From Melieria omissa (taxonomy: Eukaryota > Arthropoda > Insecta > Diptera > Ulidiidae), in NCBI GenBank assembly GCA_963971225.1, contig OZ020269.1, positions 10,050,201 through 10,114,200 of the forward strand: 64,000 bases of DNA, read 5' to 3'. Positions 23,240-34,339 of the stretch are shown here, piece by piece; position 1 is the stretch's first letter, and each line of letters begins with the position of its first letter. Under the pieces are notes generated by a model, which saw nothing but the letters and a program-made list of their open reading frames with translations, did not search any database and had not been told where the DNA came from. The translations under genes and the position numbers were made by a program.

Positions 23240-26200
23240 GAATCACTGCAACATGCAGCTAGTAACAGCAACACAAACGCCAACACCAACAGCAGCAACA
23301 ACAAAAGGAAAAAGGCCGCCAAGAGTAAACGTTGAGGAAGGGGCAAAGCGGACAAGGCACACGGGAATGGAGAACAAAAGAGCAAGAACAAGAAAGGCAA
23401 AGATGGACTGGCGGGCAAGGCGTCGGTAGGGGGCACGGGGAGCAGGGGCGTGGTACGGACTGCTGGCAGTAATGGAAGTAGGCGAGGCGGCACTGGGGGA
23501 AGTACTAAGAAGAAGAGAAGCAAAAGAAAGGCGGCCGATACGAAATTCAGATTGAAATTGATTTTTAAGCGTTTAAAGATGAACTCTTGAAAGTGTCGTA
23601 CTGACCGAGGCGGGGGTGACTAGGCGACCAGCTGGACGCATGGATGGGTGGGGGCAAAAACAGCAGATGGACAAGTTGTGTTAGGGTGTAGTTGAGTTTG
23701 GCAGGTGCCTTGCGCGAGGCCGAGCTACGGCAAGCAATGCCAAAACAGTTGAGAGACGGCAGCTGCTGTGGTGGTGTAGCACTTGCAGCGACGCACTAGC
23801 TCTAGCAACAACGCCTCGGGAGCGTGCACGCTTAAAGTTGTAGTTGAAACGAAAAGTGGGCGTGAGCAACATGTAACTTAATTGCTAAGTTTAAAATCAA
23901 AATTGCACTAAAATGTTGTTTGTTTTTCGAAAATATCTAACGTTTCCCTTAATGACCTTTAATTAACTTATTCGTTGCATTTTTGAACTCGTTCGAATCG
24001 TTATCAACCACGCGCGCAACAAGCGTAGATTTTTTTCGTAGCACTTTGCGCCCATTTTAATGATTAGTGAATCGTATTAAATTTGCATTAGATTGCAAAG
24101 CGGATCTTTTTCCTTATAGAACTGATTAATCTAGTTTAACTTTGTTTTTTTTTCTTGCTAATTTTTAACTTACATTTTTTTTTAAACATTGCACATCACA
24201 CGTGCAAAGCGTGTTGAGCCGTTTATATCGCGTTACCATTACGTTTGGTATTGCCGATGTGCACGCTCCCCGACCCCACATGTGACGCCTCCCATACAAG
24301 CAACTGCTTCAAGAGTTTTTTTTGTTTTTACTACATCAACAGAACCTAAATTATCGATTATTCTTATAATTTTGCACAATTTTACTGTAAATCAACTAAT
24401 AGAGAAAACATCGGAGAAACTGAACATGAAACCGAAAATATAACTGAAGTAAGCAAATGTAAAATGTATTTTTGATAACTCAAAAGAGCCGTGCGCGGAC
24501 TGCAATCGTGCACGGCGCACACACAAACACACACACGCAGCATAGAACTGAGCAAAACCAAGCTAAGTGGAAAATTGAAACTGTAGAAATCACAACGGCT
24601 ACTAACAGCTGAAAATCACAATTGGAAAAACGTTATACCTACTACACGTCATGATACACAACTTGGCGGCAGTTTCAGTGCTTTTTGTTAGCAGACATAT
24701 TGCAACTCTGAAGCAAATGGCATTTTTAAAATTTGTTCTAGAATTGTATTACCTCTTGAACAAAAATGAATGAAATTCATGAAAAGTTTAAGTTCAAAAG
24801 CAACGAGACATTTTCCATGGACAGTTTTCGAAACAAATAATGATCTCTTGCTCATTCAAGTTTATTGTAGAAAGGTTCATTCATTGATCAGTGCTAACCT
24901 AACATGGGTTAGTAACAAACGTTATTGAAAAAAGGAGCTTCAGTTAATTTAAAAACAGGTTTAAATATTTTGTTAAAATAAAAACTTTTTAAAGATGTAA
25001 CTAGAAACAGAAACGGCTTTTCAGTAAAAAAAAATATTTTTACATATTTTTGTTAAAAAATTTAAATACAAAATTTATTGTTTTATCTACTTTCAAACTA
25101 AGAAAAGTGATTTTTTGTCATTCATTTCGGAAAGTGAACCTTTGAACCTTTTTCCACCAAAACATTAAAAATGGCCTTTATGCAAGATGCTGAATATGAC
25201 TGATACGCGAGGAGCATTGAAGCTGCCTGCAATCTGTGTAACATGTTTTGATTGAAGAAGAAATTCAGTTTTGAATAGAAGTAAAATTTAATTCTTTACA
25301 AAAACATATTGCTTTACATTTATCAAATCTCGATTTAATATGAATTAAATATGTAAAGTCTTTATTTGAACTTGAATTAATGCCTCATTAGTTATTTATT
25401 CTTTTAAATGAAAGCTTCCTCATTTTGGTGTAAAATTTTGTCAATAAGTAATAACTGGAAACGCTGTAGAATGGCATCGAGCGGTAATGCAAGTTGGCAT
25501 ATAAATATACTGAAACTTGTATCGGAAATCTGATTTCATATTTTATTCATTTTTTGTTTTAATTTTAATTTTGATTTTGTCATTTAATTTATTAGGTAAC
25601 GAAGCGCATAGAGCGAGCTAGAGCAAGAAGTAATTAATGTAATTTGTAGTCTAACCTATACATAGTATATATCTAAGTACAGGCAAAAAACAAACGGTAA
25701 TAACCACACACCCATACACACACACCCACACATGAACATGATCACAATAACAACAACGATGCAATTGTTGCTGCTGCTATATAATTCTGAATTTGAAAGC
25801 CAAGAGAAATGAAACTGAAAGGAGTTGGCACCAGAGAACACCCAACCGAAATTGAAAAACCGTAAAAGGAAAATAATAATTAAATACATGAAATAAATAG
25901 AATCATAATGCATAATAATGCAAACTTTTACTTGATAAACGATATAAACAAACACACACCCTATGCTGGAAAAAAGCAACAAATGGTAGTTATTATTCTT
26001 ACTGCATTATTATTCTTCTTACATAAGTAGAATTGCTCGCATATAGGCGTACACCTTCGCATACCAACAAACCAACAAAAAAAAACGAAGAGCGCATACG
26101 ACGGTCGCAGCCGAAAGAGCGAGATAGATTGATGTAAATAGCATGAGCGCTAATACAATTGGCATTCAAATTTGTTTTAGATGCAAAAGTCCCAAATATT

Positions 26201-28104
26201 GCGCTCACCTTATGTGCTGCGGCATTGCTGTCTTATATGATTTTTGTATGTTTTGTCCGTCTGTTAAGTTTGATAAGGGCGGAAGTGCGTTTGTTTGCCA
26301 CAGCTAAAAGAAATGTTGACAGTTTTAAACTAAAGCCTAAACTCTTCCATTAGAACTATGCGTAATATGAATTACTTTTCTGTTGCTATGCGCACCGACA
26401 TTAACATTAGAGTGTTCTTGCACTTTGCTTTGCAATGTGATGCGAGTTTGTGCGAAATTACAAAACTACTACACACACAATTAGAGAGCAAGTTACATTT
26501 GTAATTTATCAAAGAAAAAAAGAAAACTGAAAAATGTAGCAAACAAAAAAAAATGAGAATATTAAGAACAATAAACTTTAATTAACCTAAATACAAACGA
26601 AATCCAAGTGCTATGTTTTAATTCAATTAAATGCAGCAAAATTAGTTTGAGCTTGAATTCGCGCTTGTCTGAGCGTCTGTTATGTGGCGCTGTTTGAAAA
26701 CTTTACTTGCGAGAGTGCCAAATATTACAATAGCGCTGAGTCTAGGACATGCAGCTTTGGCAAAAGAACAAACAGGCAGCATGCTGTGACAGCTGTAGCC
26801 GCCTTTTTTCCTTCCACTCAAACGGGTCACTTCAGGCACAAACGATTAGATAAACGAACATAGACAAAATATTGCCGGCTAGAAAAGCTGAAAGAGAGTG
26901 TTGACCGACTGATCTGGACCCAACCAATTTCATAAATTCGTTGTTTGTTATATTTCCTATAAGAATTTATGCCGAGTTGAGTATCAAGAGTTACTGAATG
27001 GAGCAATGCTTTCAATAAATAGTTTCAAGGCAGAACTGAGACAAGTCAACTGAGCAGCTGGACAGCAGCAAATGCACTAAAAGCTATTGTTAAAAGTTCT
27101 ATTGTATAAATTTACGTGAGTCGAGTCCAAATTTTCCTAAAATAAGCACAACAATTGGCAATAGATCATAATTGTGGCCAGCCGAGCAATTTCCAATTGT
27201 ACTGTAATGTAATTGCAACAGCAGACAGTAATATTTACTTTTGCTTCATTGTAAATGAAATCGATTCACACATACATACACACATAATGACTGCACATAT
27301 TCATTCATATTTCATTTGTGTGTTGCATTGCATTTGTTTTGTTGTGAACTTGTGTTTGTGCTATGATTTATGTTTCCATTTACATTAGTTTTCGTAATTG
27401 TCGCGTAATGTAATGTGCTGCTGCGCTTGTTCTTCAATTTCCTAAGCATAATTTACCATATTTATTAAATATCATTTTCAACTCTTGTGGCTACGCATTA
27501 GAGCAGTGAGCGGAAAACGGCCCTACAGCCAACTGTATATTAACGAAACGAAGAAGAACAAGAAAAAGCATAACGGCGTTAAGAAATCATCTAACTTTTA
27601 CGACACAACACAAGGAAACAAATCAAAGCAAACAAATATGAAGAAAAGAAACAAACAAGATTTAATGTTAGAATTACGCCACCGGTGGCGAGTAATTTTT
27701 AAGCATTCAAGGCGGTAAACTAATTTTAACAAACTACTTGCGATGCCGGCGAAATTACAAAAATTTACTAGTAGTAGCAAATGGAGCAGCAGCGGTAAAG
27801 GAAATTACAAAACTTATTGTTAAATTGTCCCAAGAACAATTAAAAACTCACAAAAACCACACTACCGCAACACAGACATTGCGCGAATGTTGGGGCAGCG
27901 GCGCACACACACACGCATACACACATCTTTGTGGGTGATTGTGTGCTGTGCCCTAAACATTGCCGGACCACACAGCAAATTAAGGCGTGTGTGGGCGAGC
28001 GCAACTAAAAACGCATAATTCTAATAATAATAATTAAATACATATAAATAAAACTCTATATATATAAATATATAAACAAATAAAACCTATATATATATGC
28101 ATAA

Positions 28105-28136
<32 letters not shown>

Positions 28137-28560
28137 GAATAGCATATTTTTCTGTTTGCAATTTTGAAATTTCACAAAATATGAAATGAGAGCAAAGGAA
28201 AAAATGCAATGAGAATACATTGCGTACACTCTTAAACACAACAATAACACAGGAAAAGAAAGCAAGGCAGAAGAAAATCAACAAGGAAAACTGATAAGAA
28301 GCAAAAAACATAAAAGCATCTTAACTCTAAGCATTAAACTAAACAAAATCAAATAAACATGATTAAACTGAAGGCGTAAAATCATTATATATATACCTAC
28401 ATACATATAGCTGTATATGTACGTATGAATACAATATATTATGTAATAATTATTATAACTGATTATAAATTCCGGATTGAAGCGGAGAGAAATTTTAAAT
28501 GAGATAAATAAAAATCATAAATTAATAACAATATAAAAAATAATGGCACTGTTGTTTTCA
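23240..28560 (+). other. psq: Probable long psq 3' UTR
   Basis: No coding frame of quality continues after the psq stop. The strand is A-rich with CAACAA-like and AACAAA runs typical of fly 3' UTRs. Candidate polyadenylation signals include AATAAA at 26570-26575, and further AATAAA/ATAAA motifs cluster near 28500-28545. The true 3' end is not determinable without RNA data. The ORFs inside (e.g. 23169-23429, 27485-27718) are low-complexity and unsupported. Confidence 0.45.
28106..28135. repeat. (TA)15 microsatellite
   Basis: TATA run in the putative psq 3' UTR, followed by another short TATATA run near 28388. Confidence 0.9.
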
Positions 28561-28867
28561 TTTCAATCACGAAGCGCATTAAGGTAAGAATTGTGAGTTT
28601 TGGCGAAATGAAGTGGAAATGGATACATAAGCTTTCCTACGACCAGATGGAGGAGACATCCGGAGGGGAGAGTTATTCAGCCCTGTTCCAGAATCCGAAT
28701 CGGATCGGAAATGGATTTGATTTTGGATCGGAAATTTGGTATTCTGCATTCCGATTATCGGAAATTTTTGTCGAAAATAATCCGCTAAACAAAAAGCTGT
28801 TGGAATTGAAATCGGAAAGCAGGAAAACGAAAACAAATAACGAAAATGTAAGCAAATAAATGAAACA

Positions 28868-29210
28868 TCGTGCATAAGAATGCTGACCAGAGACAAATGC
28901 TTTTGGATTTTATGGAGGAGAATGCGGACATCGCGAAAGGTTTCTGCAAAGGCGACAAAGTCGAATTTGAAAATAAATAGGAGCATTTAACGCAGTCGCT
29001 GAACGGGCAAGGACCACCAACAAAAAGTGTAACGGGGTAGAAAAAGGTGAGAAGTAAATTAAATCAATTCATTTTGCTCAATTCACCTGAGTTGATTGGA
29101 AAAGTGAAGTAAGAAGGAAACTGGCGCATAATAGAAGAGAAGCTTTCGCGACCGGCGGTGGATCTTTTAAGAAGCAAATCGGAATCGGATTTCATTCCGA
29201 TTCGAATCCG
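28868..29210 (+). pseudogene. Decayed Myb/SANT-like (PF13873-type) gene fragment
   Basis: Plus-strand reading gives DQRQMLLDFMEENADIAKGF, then LTQSLNGQGPPTKSV, KKVRSKL and, further on, ATGGGSFKK. This is the typical Myb_DNA-bind_5 pattern (tryptophans replaced by stops here) followed by the ATGGG(P/S)F block. In insects such genes often accompany PIF/Harbinger transposons. Stops in frame; a relic. The flanking 28690-28760 and 29179-29215 stretches contain inverted ATCGGAATCGGA-like motifs. Confidence 0.5.
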
Positions 29211-29418
29211 CTGATTATTATTATTGGCTGGGGAACTTTCCCCACATTGCGAACTAACATGTTTATTGTGCTCCCTTCTTGGCCCTCACAGTTCGTCAGT
29301 GAGTCCAAGAGGAATTTGGGTATATTGCCTAAACCTCTGGAAACCCAATCTGCACCTGGATAATGAAGTCCCCAAGGTGCCTTCTGCGTCTGTGCATTAG
29401 CCCCTAGTAACAGTTCCT

Positions 29419-29614
29419 GCAAACAAAACCTACACAGTTCATTTCCACAAATACCTAGTTTAGTCAGATGATAATTATATCAGGATTAAGGATTCTCATG
29501 GGAATGTTGACAGGCAAACAAAACCTACATAATAATAATTATATCATCTGACTAAACTAGGTATTTGTGGAAATGGACTTGTGTAGGTTTTGTTTGCCTG
29601 TCAACATTCCCATG
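29419..29614. repeat. Compound inverted repeat (snap-back)
   Basis: Arm A (29419-29480, CAAACAAAACCTACACAG onward) is inverted at 29538-29600; arm B (29497-29530, CATGGGAATGTTGACAGGCA onward) is inverted at 29583-29614. The same outer segment thus appears three times in alternating orientation within 200 bp. No terminal features of a known transposon. Confidence 0.8.
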
Positions 29615-29876
29615 ATAATCCATAGATTATTCTTTGAAAGGTTCATGCATTCCTCGAATCTTTTCTTGTTGTACGACCCAATAATCTCTTTGGAATGTTC
29701 AAGACCTGATTGATTTTTACAGTATAGATTCCTGTTGGTTAACTCGTCTTTTCTGGTTAGGATGGATAAGGCTCCTGTTCCTCACGCACAGATACGGGCT
29801 GCTATCACCACTTAGTAACTTGATGATGATATGGCATGATGAGCATTCCTGTGACCAACAACCTAGCTTAAGTTAA

Positions 29877-30610
29877 GGGGTTATATACCTTTTTCTGTAG
29901 GGAAATACAGTGTTTTAATTTTTTTTTTAAAGCATGTTACCATAGCTTTATTCAAATGCAATACAAAGTTTATAAAAGTACATGTCCTTATGTGAATTTG
30001 TATAAAATTTCAAGCGAAAATTCGAAAAATTGGGGAAGTTACAGTCCTTGCCGCAGAAGTCCTTTTGTTAGCAGTGGTTGACGGTGAGCATGAAATCGAG
30101 GTAACGGCTCAGCGAAAAAAAACAAAAAAAAAACCACAAATAGTACACAGTGTTGTCTCGTTCGTGAACGAAGGATTTTACAAAAAAAAAATTTTTACAG
30201 TTACAGTGCTATTTTTTCCAAAAATGTCGATTTTTTAAGGTCGAAAAATTGAGTTTTTTGCCAAAAAAAATAGAAGATTTTGTCGACAAAAAATTTCCTT
30301 CGTTCACGAATTAGCTATTGTTTGTACAAACAACCCCTCAAAATTTCAAATTGATCGATGCAGTGGTTAGCGGGATATCGTGCTCACCGCGATGGCATTT
30401 TTCAACAAACATCATTTGGAGAAAATCACGTTTAAAGTTTGAGTTGAATACTTGAGTTCCGGAAACTGCGCGCTATGAACGGCCGTATCTTAGGTTCTAG
30501 TGCCCCGATCTCGATGAAATTTTGCAGAAAAATTGTTAAAAGTATGTACTTAAAAAATAAGTCATAAAAATTTTTTTCGATTTTTGAGCCACAAAAAGGT
30601 ATATAACCCC
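29877..30610. mobile_element. TTAA-flanked nonautonomous element (734 bp)
   Basis: Terminal repeats GGGGTTATATACCTTTTT (left) and its exact inverse (right) lie inside TTAA duplications at 29873-29876 and 30611-30614. No coding frame. Its right TTAA is also the left TTAA of the next element. Confidence 0.82.
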
Positions 30611-30614
30611 TTAA

Positions 30615-30742
30615 GCCATTAGAGCATAAAGTTAAAATATTAAACTACTGTTTTGAAAGGATAAACCTTGAGTTAAACATATATAACTCCAAAAATAAAA
30701 ATTTTTTGGTGTCCGATTTATCGAACGTTATGTTCTAATGGG
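30615..30742. mobile_element. Tiny TTAA-flanked MITE (128 bp)
   Basis: The ends read GCCATTAGAGCATAAAGTT and, inverted, CCCATTAGAACATAACGTT, between TTAA at 30611-30614 (shared with the upstream element) and 30743-30746. Too short to code. Confidence 0.65.
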
Positions 30743-30746
30743 TTAA

Positions 30747-31336
30747 TTTAACCCATAAACTATTGGCACTATTACTTTATTTTTGGTGACGTGACTTGTT
30801 ACGAGAATGTTTTGTTTCCTAAAATGCAAAATTTCAAGGCAATTAAAATGTAATTACATCACATTATTGGACTGGATCACAATATTCAAAGTTATTTACA
30901 ACAACACCAAACTCTGACGAGTCACTTTTTAATTAGCACCCACGCAAAGGAGGGAGAGCCTCCTTTCTAGTGATTTCTATCGAAGTTGTAGGGACAAGGA
31001 AGGGGAAGAAAACGCACCTTACGTTCTATACCCTTGTCCCGCATTATTTAGAAAGAGCCAGCAAGTCTCTTTTGATTGATTGTGGAATTACAATAAGGCT
31101 TTAACCTTGATCAGAGTTACCCGATTTCGGCTGAATCCGCCACTTCTCAGTGTATAAATCGTTAAGGTGACCATAGTCAATGGCAAAGAGTGAAATTGAC
31201 AACTATTACTAGACAACTTTTTTGCTGTACGAGTCTTTATAGTCAACATTATTTAACTCTTTTAGGAACTTGGGATGCACATATTCACAGTGCGAAAGTA
31301 CCAACCGTTAAATAACACTTAATTATGAGGGAACAA
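30747..31336. other. Spacer between transposon copies
   Basis: No gene or repeat recognised in about 590 bp. Confidence 0.5.
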
Positions 31337-32498
31337 GTGCAGAATAGCGTACCCTCCTGAAAAATAAAATAAAAAATTTGGCTGTATAGAGCTTGGTTTT
31401 GTGAATGTAACAAACTAAAAATTTTTCCTGGGAAACGCCTACGAAAGGCGTGGCACGGTGTCAAAGTTCAAAACTTTTATCATAAAAACTCAGTCAATTT
31501 TCTATCGATTTATTCAATGTGGGTATTAAACGAAAGGTTTTGCTGTACCACATTATATACTTTATATGTACGAGTAAAAAATTATAAGCAAAAAATTATT
31601 ATTTTTTTATAAAATTTACAAAACCCGATTTTTTTCTCGAAAAATCTCGTTATTAAGATACAAAAAAATGTACACTATATTATAGCGTGTAGAATTCTCT
31701 TTTCAATGAAATATAAAAACATACAGTTTTGTTTTTTTTTCAATGCGTGTTTTAATTAAATATCGCGCCTAAGCAAAGAATTTCTGCATTCAAGTACCTT
31801 TTGTGTGGCCGGCCTTCGGCCGGGGCGCTTGAAAAATAACCCTCATGGGAGTCACCACCACATCAGGCAACAGTCAGGTGTGCACAATATGGAAATATAA
31901 AAACTTTGAACCTCGATATCTCGAAAACGAAGCGAGATATCGAAAAATTTTATTCATCATTTTCGATTTATTTTCGGTCAATCTATCGAAAAAGATCATA
32001 AACAAATGGCGGCGCCACGGAAACCGTAGAATCTCTTTGCAGGCAGATTCTTTTAACTCAATATACATTTAAATATAAAAACAAAAACCAAAAAAAGTTC
32101 AAATGTTCTATATTTCATTCTAAAGGGAATTCCGTAGAGAATATATGGTAACAAATTTATTATATCTTTATTTTGTTTTTTTTTCGAGAAAAAAATCGGG
32201 TTTTGTAAATTTAATATAAAAAAAAAGTTTTTGCTTATAATTTTTTACTCGTACATATAAAGTATATAATGTGGTACACCAAAATAAAGGTATGAAAAAG
32301 ACCTTTCGTAGCCATATCATATAAATCGATTGAAAATTGAATGAGTTATTTTGATAAAAGTTTTAAACTTTGACCCCGTGCCACGCCTTTTGTAGGCATT
32401 TCCCCAGGCAAAATTTTTAGTTTGTTAGACTCAGGAGCGAAACTTCTTTGTATAAGCATACTTATTAATTTTTTTCACGAGGGTACGCTATTCTGCAC
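31337..32498. mobile_element. Foldback element with >300-bp inverted arms
   Basis: The left arm starts GTGCAGAATAGCGTACCCTC and the right arm ends with its inverse. Similarity continues, with indels, through ACAAACTAAAAATTTT, GGCGTGGCACGG, a CACATTATATACTTTATATG block and AAACCCGATTTTTTTCTCGA, i.e. to about 31650 and 32180. The right end touches TTAA (32499-32502), shared with the next element; the left flank reads ACAA, so a TTAA duplication is uncertain. The centre (31651-32179) has no coding frame with support. Confidence 0.75.
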
Positions 32499-32703
32499 TT
32501 AACCCTCATCCGACGTTCAAAAAAACTCACACATAAGATGTTCGGGTGATATTTCACCCATATGGTAGTTTGCATTGTTTTAATGAATTTTTGGACCAAT
32601 TATAATAAAAAATAATTTGTTATCTTTAATCTTTATTATCTTTGTTATCTTACAGGTAAATAATTTAACAAATTTTTCTATATTTTTTTGCAATCAGGGC
32701 AAC

Positions 32704-32900
32704 TAGGTTAGGTTAGGTTATTGTGGCTGCCTCTGTAAGAGACACACTCGGAGGCCTATTATGAGACCCATTGTGATATACCACAAATGTCACCCGTTTT
32801 TAAATTTGTATGTAATACTGTTTTTCCAACATATGTTACAGGACTCATTTCAATCGGAGGCGGAAAGGGGGCAAGGAAGGGCAGTAGTTAACGTAAACTT
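32704..32900 (-). mobile_element. 5'-truncated SINE nested in piggyBac-like element
   Basis: Shares GTGGCTGCCTCTGTAAGAGA...CACACTC, GAGACCCATTGTGATA and TTCCAACATATGTTACAG with the SINE at 40256-40638, in the same order. It lacks the tRNA-like head. It ends in a TAGGTTAGGTTAGGTTA tail (on the minus strand a repeated TAACC tail). Confidence 0.75.
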
Positions 32901-32989
32901 TGTGTTCACCAAAAGTATACTTTTTTTCAAGAATTGCAAGCAGAATATGCCTGTCGATCGTTTTTGATACCAAATTAGCTATCTTCCAA

Positions 32990-33654
32990 TAGTTCTTTTA
33001 CTTTTTTACACTCTGATTTTTTGATAAGGTTTGCAAAAATGGCTGTATTGAGATCAGAAATCAGCATGAAGATTTTCCTTTCGCTAACGTTGCTCTACGC
33101 AAAATTTTTAGCTTTACTAAACTCAAATCTAAGTCTTCAAGAAAAATTCGCCGCTTCTACTTGTTGTACAAGGGATGCAGATGAATCGACAGCGATTGGT
33201 TTTTCGCTTAAAAGTATAGTTAGTGAACAATCAATTGGTTTGTAAAACGATGTAATTTCTAGTAATTTTTTGTCACCCACATATCCTGGTTATGATGAAA
33301 AGTGCTCAAAGGGGCATCTTCTTCTTGTTAACTTAGTGTGTCCTTTTTATAGGACGTACATAGCAGTTGTCGCTAAACCCACGTTTTTCATATATCTCTT
33401 ATGGGTGTTAACAAGCTTCGTTCTTGATTACAATTGTTACGTTCTTGGCGAGTGGTTACGTTCTTGGCGAGTGGAAAAATTGGTCTGCCTGTTGTGTAAC
33501 TCAACAGATTATCGAGAGATTCTCCATTCGACTTATAAACACCACTCCAAATTGAAATACTCAAATATGCCTGAATATCACCAACGCTGATCCATGCACT
33601 GCCAAAAACTCGCAAACCTTCAACATTAGTTTTGTCAGTTACTATCTTTAACAT
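32990..33654 (-). pseudogene. piggyBac-type transposase remnants
   Basis: The minus-strand frame 33654-33388 includes GDIQAYLSISIWSGVYKSNG, ESLDNLLSYTTGRPIF, the conserved piggyBac block GVYRSNGES..W....GRPIF. Further 3', broken frames give DKKLLEITSFY (compare KKPEIITFYN) and SERKIFMLISDLNTAIFAKP (compare RRLFLEELGKALVKP). The catalytic centre is not intact; frameshifted and partly deleted. Confidence 0.65.
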
Positions 33655-34339
33655 TGGTCTTCATTAGCATCTTTTATTACTGACACACGACTTCAAGCAT
33701 AACGAGTTATACCAACTTTAGTTGAAATAAAATAATTGGCTCCTACTTTTCCGTTGAGTTCAGGAGGCCCATTGATCCATAAAATGGTTTTGCCTATAAA
33801 AGCAGTTCAAAACTTTCAATCCAGTGACGTAATTTTATGGCATTTTCTGTATGTGTTGCGTTGAATTTCCATAATATTTGCATGTGGGTGAAATATCACC
33901 CGAACGTCGCCCACGTAACTTTTTTTGTAATCACCGTTATAATCAAATAATCAATATGTTGTGGATAAATTCTAAAACTTTTATTGGTTTGCTACAAATA
34001 AAAGAAACCTTAATCATTTTGATAAATATATAGAAAAGTTATAGCATCCCAAAGTTGAAAATGGGTGAAAAATCACCCGAACGACGGATTAGGGTTAAGC
34101 CGAATTTGGAATCGGGTCGCTTGTTGCAGCTCGTTGGTTTGGGTGTTTCACTACAATTGCACTTCAGATTTGGTCGTAAGTACCAATGTTAATATCGGTG
34201 CATACATTTTCTGTGGCAACTCTTATCGAATTTTGCTGACGTTTGAAAGCCGCACACAGCTGATTGCAGTAAATAAACAGTCGACCAGCCATCAAACACA
34301 AAGTTCTGGTTTTATACAAAACATTCCAATTTCAACGGT

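Larger units (their letters stand above)
32503..34094 (-). mobile_element. piggyBac-like element with transposase relics (1592 bp)
   Basis: Ends are CCCTCATCCGACGTTC and the inverse of CCCTAATCCGTCGTTC, each followed by a GGGTGATATTTCACCC-like subterminal block. TTAA lies at 32499-32502 and 34095-34098. The CCCT start and TTAA target are piggyBac features, and the minus strand carries transposase remnants. The 3' portion contains a nested SINE. The right end is 246 bp upstream of the Cog7 ATG. Confidence 0.8.

Noticed and set aside
23169..23429. 86-codon Arg/Lys-rich ORF after psq
   Set aside because: Out of frame with psq, low complexity, in the 3' UTR; a CAG/AAG-rich artefact.
27485..27718. 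77-codon Lys-rich ORF that could be a late psq exon
   Set aside because: No acceptor with frame continuity was needed, psq already has an in-frame stop, and the sequence is Lys/Asn low complexity.
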